Position numbers and translations under genes: made by a program. A stretch of DNA of 64,000 nucleotides from Spongilla lacustris (lineage: Eukaryota; Porifera; Demospongiae; Spongillida; Spongillidae), in contig OX442416.1 in NCBI GenBank assembly GCA_949361645.1, positions 12,695,540 through 12,759,539 on the forward strand, in the 5' to 3' direction. The notes under the pieces are model-generated. The model was not told where the DNA came from. It did not search any database and saw only the letters and a list, made by a program, of their open reading frames with translations. Below, piece by piece: positions 53,483 through 64,000 of this stretch (the stretch's first letter is position 1; every line of letters starts with the position of its first letter).

Positions 53483-56400
53483 ATGTCGAGTTATAACGAG
53501 AAGTCTTCGCTGCTTACTGCTCGTCGCGAAAATGGACAACCTCCTCCAGTCGAGGCCGACGTTGTAAGCGAGTCCCACGAGTTGGGTGCCTGCGGCTGTG
53601 TTAAACCCCACGGCCACCTTACCGCTGGCGGATACGGCACGGTCCCGGGGAGCCATCGTTCATCAGCCTCATCACTGTCAATACAGGTAAGCTTTCGACC
53701 TAACGGTGCCCATGTCATGTGTGCGTTAGCAACAGTACCCACCACCACCACCACCCCGTTTATACCTGTTCGAAGCAGCACATGCCCGAGATAACACTAA
53801 TATCTACATGTATATATATACAAGATATAAAAACATTCTCTCTGAGAAAGTTAGTGGCAAACAAGAGATCAACGATGGTACAATTTTTTTGAAAAGTCAT
53901 ATAATTAGCACTTTCGTAGTATGTATACATTTTACATTGCTAAATATAGAACTATTCAAAAAATTTGTACCATCGTTGATCTCTTGTTCCCTTCCTTTTT
54001 ACACCATCATTGCCTTTAAATCCTATATACCACTAACTTTCTCAGAGAGAATGTTTTTATATCTTGTTTCATTGATTTTTTTATTTATAGTATACAGGTG
54101 TACATGTACTTTGCAACCCGTACATACTAGTACAATGTACAAGTAAATACGATTGTATGACAAAATCCAGCCGTTGTAATTCCCAATGTTTATTGCCTAG
54201 CAACACAATGTTTACAGTTATGTTACATTTGCAGCTGGTCTAGATCGAAACTCGCGCTCCAAGCTTTGCCTCTTAGGAGCTCGTTTCTCGTCTGAGTTCA
54301 GTTCATAACGCCGCCTCTTAGAAGCTTGCACCGCAACGGAATTCTTTTCCTGTCGACTCCAGATTTGCTCTGTACATGTCACGAACAAACGCCCGCCTTT
54401 GTTCAGCATCAGCATCGTACCGAAATCGGGAGGACTCTAACTCATAGTCTCGATTTAGGACGTATTCCTCTTGTCGCTTTTTTCTCCTCTTTCGTTCCCG
54501 TGAAGAAGGCATTTTGACAACGTCATTTAAAGGTTAATGGTACCATAAATGTCTAATTATACGTGTGGGTATTGTCATGGGAACGCTTGTGTTAGGTACT
54601 TGGACGTAATTATTGCTTTATACCAAACATGTATATCTGACCTCAAGGGGCAGTCGGTAGATAAATTCTACATCTATTGGTGTAACTGGCGCTCTTTAAA
54701 ACCGTTCCTATCTCGAGTTATACTCACCCATAAAAACGACGACGACTATGGACAAATTACGGTCTGGGAACGAGAACTACGAGCTTTGATGCCTTTGCAT
54801 CTACGTCATTTTTCTACTCAAATGAGCTCGAGTACATGACTGGCGTTGGGCCCGCGCACGGCATGTGCTGTAAGCAAAAAAAAAAACAAAAAACACACAC
54901 ACATACACAAAGGAACAACAAAAATGCAACGAAGAAAAAAAAAAACCTTGTATATGAGAGTTTTTCTTAGTGCTTCGTTTTATGCACTAATGGCTGCAGG
55001 CATATAGTGAGAGGCTTCCCTTTGGAATGTTACCTTAGACTCTCCAAATATTTAGCTGATCATCTCCTTTCCATTGTGGCTCGATAGCAATAAAGAGCTA
55101 GACTATCCGTTTCTCGGTTCGTGAGTTATACGCGGGACGCGTTTTTTAATGATACGGCACAAATCCTATATGAGAGTTACTGCCGTAACTCTCGATATAT
55201 CCTTGGTGCATGCAACGAATAAGGTCTTGTTAGTGTATTAAAATTATGAAAATGTGAACCACATGTACATGTGTATATGTATATGTATGTGTGGACACTG
55301 TTTGGCAGCTAACGTGATGGTTGGTCCCATGTAAGGTGCACAGGAGGTTATGTAGGTGACCTACATGTAACCACATGCATACGTGTACAGTACACAGGGT
55401 ACAAAGGTTGTGGGTGTGGGTCATGATGTACTGTGTACACTGGTCCTGGGGTTTTATCTGCCCCTCTTAGCTAGCAGAGTTGTCCGCTTTATACACTGCT
55501 AAGGGAAAAGAGGGGTTGCCTTGGGGGGGAGTCCATTTGTTGTGATGTGAGTCTTCTGTTTGGCTACCATTGTTTTACTGGATGTCAAATCAAATCACAG
55601 GATCATGTGATCTCCTTTTTCTTGTGTGCACACAATTCATGCCTACCTGCAAACATGTTGCCAGCAACTCATTGGTAACAACCCTAGTTTACTGATGGTT
55701 TACTGATTTTAGCTTTATTCAGCAACATGTTGGTCACCTTTAGTCCCCTGATGGTAACCTGATGTGGTAACCCTTTGGGGAGCCCTCGTAGAGTAACTCC
55801 TTATGAAGATCACACACTGTGGGGTAGAGGCTACATGTACCATGGTCCCTATCCCTAGTGATGTAGACCTCACAAATACAACCCCCTGTTGCGTGCACTG
55901 TGTTACAGCACCTTCCCACAACTACATGTAAATGGTTGGTAGGGGGTGGGGTCAGATTTCTACATGTACATGGTTGTTAGGGGTGGGGCTACATGGTTGG
56001 TAGGGGGTGGGGTTACATTTCTACATGGTTGGTAGGGAGTGGGGTTAGTATGGTTGTTGTGCCTCCCCTCAGTCAGACAAGTGTGAGTGTCACACGAAGG
56101 AATCCTCCTCCGACGAGATCAGCAGGAATGCTCAGACCAAGCTGTGGATAGCGTGTGGTATTGCTCTGGTGTTCATGTTGGCAGAAGTTGTAGGTAAGGC
56201 AGCTTGCCACACACCACATCTGGTCATATTGTACATGTACATGTACACTGTAGGTCAACAAATGTAGTAATTTTGGTATTGATATGTACATGTACATGTA
56301 CATGTAACTTCACAGTTCTAGAATTAACTTTTGCATTGCAACTGCAGTATGAGTTCATATACATATACATGTACATGTAGGTGTGTATGTACCTGTATAT

Positions 56401-59400
56401 ACATGTGTATTTGTGTACTTACCATTCATGTGCATACATGTGTACATGTATGTCTGCTGGCTCCAGTGCTGCATGTAAAGCCAGGTGGGGGAGGGAGGGG
56501 GGAGGGGTGCCACACACACATGGGGTGACTTCCTGCCAACGTGGCGCATGCATCTCAAAATGAATATGGGTAAATCATCAGTAAATTAAATACACATGTA
56601 ATTATGGAACTTTTACCCATATCCATTTGAGTTGCATGTCAACAGGAAGTTGCTCCGTATATGCTTGCCACTATGCCAGAGTGCAGCCTTAACACATCCT
56701 TCGGCATGTGTACACCAATCAGCTTACTGCTATAGGTACATGTACATCATGTAAAGGTGTGTTCCTTGTGCTGACCACACCCCTTGACCACACCCCTTTA
56801 CCACACCCCCTTGCAGGTGGTCTGCTGTCCAACAGTCTGGCCATCCTCACGGATGCCGCCCACATGTTGTCAGACTTTGCAGCCTTCCTCATCAGCCTGT
56901 TTGCCATCTGGATAGCCAGGAGGCCAGCCTCCCAGAAGATGTCCTTTGGATGGTATAGGGCTGGTACGTGTGTGGTGGGGGTGGGTGGGGGGGAGGATCT
57001 AAATCTAGGTGGGAAGTAGTCTGACGTAGCCACACCCTCGCATTTTGTGGAGGGTCTGGAGATTTTTTTTTTTTAAATGAGTATTTATAAATTTTACCTT
57101 ATGTTACGAGGAATGCAATTATGTTACATGAATTTACGCTAACAGGCCAGGGTTTCAGTCTCTGAAACTACATGTACTAAACCAGGAATGATGTGCCAGT
57201 ACTGTTATCGCAGTTACATGTACAACAGCCTCCTTTTTGAGGTCTTTCATTATCCATGTCTTTCCAGCGTCCACATTATGAATTACATTCCTCGTAACAT
57301 TATGACATGCGTGAAAGCTAACATTAGTACATGTATATGTACATGTGTATGTATATGTACATGTACATGTATATGTACATCAATTTTTTGAAACTACATG
57401 TATGTACATGTGAGAACCGATTTGGTATGGCAATGTCTCCAGACCCTTGCAAAGCGCGAGGGTGTGGCTACATGTATGTCAGACTTGGTGGGAAGTCAGG
57501 GGTGAGAGTGGATATGGGAGGTGGGAGTGGTTATGAGAGGTGGGAGTGGGTTATGGGAGGTGGGAGTGGTTATGAGAGGTGGGAGTGGTTATGGGAGGTG
57601 GGAGTGGTTATGGGAGGTGGGAGGGGTTATGGGAGGGTATTTGAGCGTACTGAAGGGCACGTGTATGTACATGTATGTACATGTATGTATGTACATGTAT
57701 GTACATGTATGTACATGTATGTACATGTATGTACATGTATGTACATGTATGTACATGTATGTACATGTATGTACATGTAGGTACATGTATGTACATGTAT
57801 GTACATGTATGTACATGTATGTACATGTATGTACATGTATGTACATGTATGTACATGTATGTACATGTATGTACATGTATGTACATGTATGTACATGTAT
57901 GTACATGTATGTACATGTATGTACATGTATGTACATGTATGTACATGTATGTACATGTATGTACATGTAGGTACATGTATGTACATGTATGTACATGTAT
58001 GTACATGTATGTACATGTAGGTACATGTAGGTACATGTATGTACATGTATGTACATGTAGGTACATGTATGTACATGTATGTACATGTAGGTACATGTAT
58101 GTACATGTATGTACATGTATGTACATGTAGGTACATGTGTGTACATGTGTGTACATGTATGTACATGTATGTACATGTATGTACATGTATGTACATGTAT
58201 GTACATGTATGTACATGTAAGTACATGTGTGTACATGTAGGTACATGTATGTACATGTATGTACATGTATGTACATGTATGTACATGTAGGTACATGTAT
58301 GTACATGTATGTACATGTAGGTACATGTAGGTACATGTATGTACATGTATGTACATGTAGGTACATGTATGTACATGTATGTACATGTATGTACATGTAT
58401 GTACATGTATGTACATGTATGTACATGTAGGTACATGTATGTACATGTAGGTACATGTATGTACATGTAGGTACATGTATGTACATGTATGTACATGTAT
58501 GTACATGTAGGTACATGTAGGTACATGTAGGTACATGTATGTACATGTATGTACATGTATGTACATGTATGTACATGTATGTACATGTATGTACATGTAT
58601 GTACATGTATGTACATGTATGTACATGTATGTACATGTATGTACATGTATGTACATGTATGTACATGTATGTACATGTATGTACATGTATGTACATGTAT
58701 GTACATGTATGTACATGTATGTACATGTAGGTACATGTATGTACATGTATGTACATGTATGTACATGTAGGTACATGTATGTACATGTATGTACATGTAG
58801 GTACATGTATGTACATGTATGTACATGTATGTACATGTAGGTACATGTATGTACATGTATGTACATGTATGTACATGTATGTACATGTATGTACATGTAT
58901 GTACATGTATGTACATGTATGTACATGTAAGTACATGTGTGTACATGTAGGTACATGTAGGTACATGTATGTACATGTATGTACATGTAGGTACATGTAG
59001 GTACATGTATGTACATGTATGTACATGTAGGTACATGTAGGTACATGTATGTACATGTATGTACATGTAGGTACATGTATGTACATGTATGTACATGTAT
59101 GTACATGTATGTACATGTATGTACATGTATGTACATGTAGGTACATGTATGTACATGTAGGTACATGTATGTACATGTAGGTACATGTATGTACATGTAT
59201 GTACATGTATGTACATGTAGGTACATGTAGGTACATGTAGGTACATGTATGTACATGTATGTACATGTATGTACATGTATGTACATGTATGTACATGTAT
59301 GTACATGTATGTACATGTATGTACATGTATGTACATGTATGTACATGTATGTACATGTAGGTACATGTAGGTACATGTAGGTACATGTATGTACATGTAT

Positions 59401-62400
59401 GTACATGTATGTACATGTATGTACATGTAGGTACATGTATGTACATGTATGTACATGTATGTACATGTATGTACATGTATGTACATGTAGGTACATGTAT
59501 GTACATGTATGTACATGTATGTACATGTATGTACATGTATGTACATGTATGTACATGTATGTACATGTGTGTACATGTAAGTACATGTGTGTACATGTAG
59601 GTACATGTAGGTACATGTATGTACATGTATGTACATGTATGTACATGTAGGTACATGTATGTACATGTATGTACATGTAGGTACATGTAGGTACATGTAT
59701 GTACATGTATGTACATGTAGGTACATGTATGTACATGTATGTACATGTATGTACATGTATGTACATGTATGTACATGTATGTACATGTAGGTACATGTAT
59801 GTACATGTAGGTACATGTATGTACATGTAGGTACATGTATGTACATGTATGTACATGTATGTACATGTAGGTACATGTAGGTACATGTAGGTACATGTAT
59901 GTACATGTATGTACATGTATGTACATGTATGTACATGTATGTACATGTATGTACATGTATGTACATGTATGTACATGTATGTACATGTATGTACATGTAT
60001 GTACAATGTACTAGTACTCTTTAGTCCATTTCTTGTGCACACCACAAAATTTCACCTACCACGTACATGAGTGTATGTACACTGTCTACAGTACATGTAC
60101 ATGTACCCACTGTGCCTGCACGTTGTAGAGTTAACATGTACATGCACACATACGCATGTACATGTACATACACAATGTATATGTACATGTGTACATGTGT
60201 ACATACACGTACGCATATACATGTACATGTATGTCTGTTTACATGCACATGTTGTACTGTACATATATCAGTAGCTCCACACCCTCACTGTTGTCATTGT
60301 GTAGTTGGATGGCTGTGTGCACATCTTGAATTATAAATAGTTCTATCTTCCTGTTCCTCTCCTCCCCTCCCATCCCACAATCTCAGAGGTTGTAGGAGCT
60401 GTCATCTCTGTCCTGATCATCTGGTTGCTGACTGGTGTGTTGGTGTACGAGGCCATTCTCAGGATCATCAACCAGGACTATGAGATTGATGCAGACGTCA
60501 TGCTGATCACAGCTGGTGGTGGAGTGTTTGTGAATGTCTTGTGAGTGCCTTGATGTGCATGGGTGGAGGGTTGTGTATTGATTGGATAGTTTGGAAAACC
60601 GCCAATTGAAGCCCACCATACATGTACATTATATACATGTAAATACTTATTATTATTAAAGATGAAATATTAATTTTCGGTGTGTTTTATTGTTGTGTTT
60701 GATTGGGGGATGGGTGGGTGGGGTAATTCTACACATGTACATGTACACACGCTTGCAGTCAAATTTCAGAAATACAATGTACATGACCTGATGTAAACAT
60801 GTAAAATGTCGAGTTACCCCACCCCCAATTAAACACAACACAAAAACAACCACCAAACTTAATAAGTACAATTTATATACAATGTACACGCCAACATTCT
60901 AACATCTGATTATTATACACTTACATGTAGGCTTATTATTGGCTAAAATAAAATAAAAAATGATTATCTTCCTGGTTTTAATAACAGAGGGAAGCCATAC
61001 CATTACGAGCAGTTATGACAAATGCTTTCTCTCTCTTTCCAAAACTTCAACATTTCAGCATGATGGCTGTCCTGGGTCATGGACATAGCCATGGGGGAGG
61101 CGGTCATGGACACAGCCATGGGGGAGGCGGTCATGGACACAATGATCACCATGGTGATGAGCATCACAATCACCATCACCATGGTGATGAGCATCATGAT
61201 CACCACGGACATGACCACAATGAACAATATGATCACCATGGGGACAGTCACCATGGACACAGCCATGGAAAGGCAAATGACAGCCATGGCAGAAGTGATG
61301 TCGTGACCATAAATGCAGTAGAGGAGGACATGGAGATTAAAAGCTCTGTGAGGAAGTTAGCACAGAACATTAACGTGAGGGCTGCCTTCATCCATGTGAT
61401 CGGTGACCTCATACAGAGTGTGGGTGTGGTCATTGCTGGTTACATCATCAAGTTTCAGGTGGGTCGTTGTTGTGTGCAGGGTGTGTGTGTGTGTGTGTGT
61501 GTATTAAGGGCCATTGTTGTGCATGTACATGTACATGTACAACATGTCATGCACATATACAGTATATTGTACATTGTACCACACAAGGAGTATTTTTATT
61601 GATTGCAAAATGTTAACTCACTTCTTGAACTGATGTTAATCACTATCCTTCCCCTCTCTTCCCTCCCTCCCTCCAGCCTAGCTGGAAGGTAGCAGACCCC
61701 GTATGTACCTTCCTGTTCTCCATATTGGTCCTCTTCTCCACTGGTAACATCCTCAGAGATGCCCTCCTGGTCCTAATGGAAGGTGAGGACACTTACATGT
61801 GTATATAGAAGCTTTGCGACCACTTAACTACACCCACACCAATTTGGTGGATTCCCTCTTGTTATTTTTTATTTTTTTGACTGCAAAAAAAAATAGAAAT
61901 CGAACAGTTCTTTTGCTTTCAGAGTGTAATTGTACATGTACATGTACACATACTTATTTGGAATGGTGACTCCCCTATTGCATGTATTACATGTATACAG
62001 TGTACATGTATCATACGGTTACTATTACACACAGTACAAACAAAAGAAGACTACATGTAACGTTCAAAGAGAGACAAAAATAATAATGCTAAAAGCATAT
62101 TGTATGATTGTAGAAAGTGATGCACTGCATGAAAAGATTGAGCGAGTACATGTACACACATGTACATGTACACACATGTACATGTAAGTAGTATCAACCC
62201 ATACTAAATACCTATAATTGTCCCATTTTCAACCTGAAAAATCGAGTATGTTTTCTCAAAGTGTTTTTTGAGTGACACTCTAGTTGATTACATGTACATG
62301 TACATTACATGTGTATGTATGTACCTTGGGGACTCAATTTGATTTAAAAACATCACATTACAGGTAACGTTTCATGCAGTTTTTTACTATGACCAAAAAG

Positions 62401-63854
62401 GATATGATAAGTGTTTTATCGGATGGTATACATGTATCAGTTGGAGATATTCTATAATGGAAATGGAATATGGCTATTACACCATACATGTACACTGTGA
62501 TCCAAATATTTCTGTTTGGGAAGGGATTAGTTTCCCCAAAAATTAGCTAGTTTACTGACCACATACATGTACCTTATAAGTACAAAGCTGTGGTCTTGGT
62601 GTTTGCATCTTTTCAATGAGGATGCTGACTCAAAAGCTCTTGGCTTTAGTTACATGTAGCTCTTAGAGTGCTTGAACTTGATGGTGGAAAAGCAGATGGA
62701 ATGTGTTCACTGTCCAGAGGCAATGTCATCTAAGCGACTTACATGTACATGTACAGTGTATCCTTTTGTTATACTATTGTACATTTATATATGTACATGT
62801 GTGTACATGTAACTACATGTACATGTAGTTACATGTACTAACTACATGTACATGTACAGTAATGTGTACACTCACTATGCATGATTGTTCTCAATTCCAG
62901 CACTATAGAGCAATTGAAGTACATGCCATGTACATGTACATGTACATGGCATGTACAATGTTCATGTTCATGTAGTTTCAATAAGTGCATCTGCATATGC
63001 ACTCTTGCATTTTCTAACACTCACACACCTTTGCGTCCTCACAGCTACCCCACGTCACGTGAACTATGAGGAGGTGAAGAGGGACCTTGGCCAGGTGCCA
63101 GGTGTGAAGCACGCCCACAGCCTCCACATCTGGTCCCTCACCCTCACCAGGACTGCACTGGCAGCTCACCTGGCACTGGGTGAGTGTGGGAGTGGTGTGT
63201 ATGTGAGGTGTGGAGTGACCAACATCAGAGGGTTGCCTGCTGTCTGTACATGTACATGTATGTGAGTGTACATGTACATGTACATGTATGCCTATGGATG
63301 AACACATGTCACATGCATCTCCCTCCCTCCCTCCCTCCCTCCCTCCCTCCCTCCCCCTCCCTCCCTCCCTCCCCCTCCCTCCCTCCCTCCCCCTCCCTCC
63401 CTCCCTCCCCTCCCCCTCCCTCCCTCCCTCCCCCTCCTCCCTCCCTCCCTCTCTTATGTACATGTACATGTACCTCTATGATGCAAGGTCAAATAAAAAA
63501 TCATTACACATGTTACCACGGTATATGAGAACCAACTTCAGAATATTCTGCATCTACATGTACAACATGTACATATACATGACCATGCACTGTTTGTTTG
63601 TGTACACACTGCCACATCTACATACATGTACACACTGCTATCTCCCTGTTCCCCCTTGTCCCCCACCAGAGCCTGGTGTTAACTACCAGGAGGTGCTGGA
63701 TGCGGCCTCTGCCATGCTGAAGGCCAAGCACAACATTGAGCAGACCACACTGCAGGTGGAGGAGTTCCGCATCGCCATGGAAACGTGCCAGACCTGCCAG
63801 AACGTGAAGAGGCCTAGCCTGCTGGACAATGTCATCAGAAGAGTCAGCAGTTGA
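53483..63854 (+). CDS. Vesicular zinc transporter, SLC30A (ZnT2/3/4/8-like), complete 8-exon gene
   Basis: Exons: 53483-53686, 56073-56193, 56817-56963, 60387-60540, 61059-61458, 61677-61782, 63045-63179 and 63670-63854. They total 1452 bp, giving 483 aa; every junction is GT-AG and the phases join exactly. The N-terminus has an acidic dileucine signal (EKSSLL, residues 6-11) as in endosomal/vesicular ZnTs. TM1 lies at about 92-110. The TM2 zinc site is H124/D128 in [10 protein letters not shown] cytosolic loop at about 216-285 holds some 29 His (HGHSHG, HHGDEHH). The TM5 site is H321/D325 in HVIGD. The C-terminal domain carries the conserved HSLHIWSLT and ends with a CQTC pair, as in vesicular ZnTs. 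The family packs zinc into secretory or endosomal vesicles. The ATG is chosen because exon 1 then ends in phase 0 and begins with the sorting motif. The exact vertebrate orthologue (2, 3, 4 or 8) cannot be assigned. Confidence 0.93.
53820..54067. mobile_element. 248-bp palindromic MITE, copy B, in ZnT intron 1
   Basis: Same family as 27352-27642: arms with AAAACATTCTCTCTGAGAAAGTTAGTGG and complement. It lacks part of the arm that carries the GCCTTCAAATCCTATATACC block on one side. Absent from intron 1 of the left copy. Confidence 0.8.
54218..54512 (-). pseudogene. Lys/Arg-rich repeat-family ORF, copy 3, in ZnT intron 1
   Basis: It starts at 54512: [20 protein letters not shown], then [20 protein letters not shown]. 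The basic pattern continues in another frame ([20 protein letters not shown] then [10 protein letters not shown]) to 54218, implying one frameshift near 54370. Same family as 25853 and 30161. It is antisense to ZnT and absent from the left arm, so it came in with the 1.4-kb insertion. Confidence 0.55.
54540..55200. repeat. Segment paralogous to 30200-30975, part of the intron 1 insertion
   Basis: Contains GTTATACTCACCCATAAAAA, CTGGGAACGAGAACTACGAG, GGAATGTTACCTTAGACTCT (matching about 30940), AGCAATAAAGAGCTAGACTA, and a terminal hairpin TATATGAGAGTTACTGCC...AACTCTCGATATA. Together with the adjoining Lys/Arg-rich ORF and MITE it forms the right-arm-specific insertion 53794-55210. Confidence 0.65.
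57664..60003. repeat. 10-bp minisatellite (GTACATGTAT)n with higher-order structure, ZnT intron 3
   Basis: From 57691 to 60000 the unit repeats 231 times in perfect 10-bp register without an indel. Variation is almost confined to the tenth base (T or G; rarely A) and a few GTACATGTGT units. It lies between ZnT exons 3 and 4, beside one arm of the foldback known from 3963-4197. Its stop-free frames give spurious ORFs of up to 818 aa on the minus strand. Three copies of a higher-order pattern are present (see findings). Confidence 0.97.
63314..63457. repeat. (CCCT)n / CCCTCC pyrimidine tract, ZnT intron 7
   Basis: About 145 bp of CCTCCCTCCCTCCCC units on the + strand, complementary in style to the purine tract of the left copy but in a different intron. 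Confidence 0.9.
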
Positions 63855-64000
63855 CCTGCTGGAATGTACTTGCAGAGGCTGGACATGTAATCTTGAGATC
63901 AATAGGCTTACATGTAATCATGAAATGAAATTGAGGTTGTCTATAACTATTGTAGATTTCTTGTACATGTATGTGTATATTTATGTCAAATTGTTCTGCC

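Larger units (their letters stand above)
53515..63265 (+). repeat. Right arm of the large inverted duplication
   Basis: Reverse-complement partner of 1 to about 9930. It carries the complete zinc transporter gene. Homology begins inside exon 1, in the stretch coding [17 protein letters not shown], and runs to about 63265, which matches base 1 of the window. The remainder to 64000, including exon 8, would have its partner outside the window. This arm has two large private gains: about 53794-55210 in intron 1 and about 57660-60005 in intron 3. It lacks roughly 400 bp present at 6878-7300 in the left arm. Confidence 0.9.

Noticed and set aside
57691..60000. Regularly spaced repeat that might look like a CRISPR array
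   Set aside because: The unit is 10 bp with no unique spacers, and the DNA is eukaryotic.
57589..60045. Three overlapping ORFs of about 790-818 aa (His/Thr/Cys/Tyr repeats)
   Set aside because: They are read through the 10-bp minisatellite, whose unit has no stop in any minus-strand frame. All three frames are open and show the same 10-residue period, which no real gene would do.
1..64000. tRNA or rRNA genes
   Set aside because: Scanned by eye for GGTTCGA(A/N)TCC-type arms and conserved rRNA segments; the few GTTCGA matches (for example about 23205 and 26285) do not fold into a cloverleaf context.

Overview
This is eukaryotic, almost certainly animal, DNA. Genes are split by GT-AG introns, and the window is crowded with DNA transposons, foldback elements and minisatellites. 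One dispersed palindromic motif (ACATGTAC and its overlaps) recurs throughout the gene-bearing flanks. A sponge (demosponge-like) source is my inference from the gene style and from a Lys/Arg-rich gene family (starts MPSRQ / MPSSR) that I associate with sponge predicted proteomes. No ribosomal or mitochondrial marker is present to prove it.

The only well-preserved host gene is a vesicular zinc transporter of the SLC30A (ZnT2/3/4/8) type, present twice. The right copy (+ strand, 53483-63854) is complete: eight exons with matching splice phases give 483 aa. The left copy (- strand, 9941 to beyond base 1) has exons 1-7 in the window. The copies face outward from a large inverted duplication: arms of about 9.9 kb (1 to about 9930) and 9.8 kb (about 53515 to 63265) separated by about 43.5 kb. 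The homology starts inside exon 1, so the left copy has a different N-terminus and different upstream DNA.

The spacer is a transposon graveyard. 9.98-13.7 kb: a Tigger/pogo transposase remnant carrying a nested hAT-like element. 13.7-18.5 kb: unrecognised minus-strand coding pieces and three foldback elements with visible target duplications. 18559-25784: a 7.2-kb CACTA/EnSpm-like element with a divergent gene pair. 25.8-31 kb: the Lys/Arg-rich family, a MITE family and a 939-bp hAT-type element with a perfect 8-bp target duplication. 31-39 kb: pseudogene fragments and a hAT end. 39.2-44.4 kb: a 20-bp minisatellite and a tandem segmental duplication carrying two copies of a kinesin-14-like exon. 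45-53 kb: more MITEs, a LINE fragment, a Mutator-like MITE with a perfect 9-bp target duplication, a hAT remnant, a 23-bp minisatellite, and a small minus-strand exon resembling the N-terminal zinc-binding region of RAG1.

Within the arms, the left copy has gained a 2.7-kb hAT element and a 450-bp purine tract next to a splice acceptor. The right copy has gained about 1.4 kb of MITE and Lys/Arg-rich-family DNA in intron 1 and a 2.3-kb array of a 10-bp unit in intron 3. That array is indel-free over 231 units and has a three-copy higher-order repeat. Nothing here forms a co-ordinated multi-gene system apart from the two zinc transporter copies; the rest is selfish DNA and its remains. All calls come from reading the sequence by eye; no database search was run.
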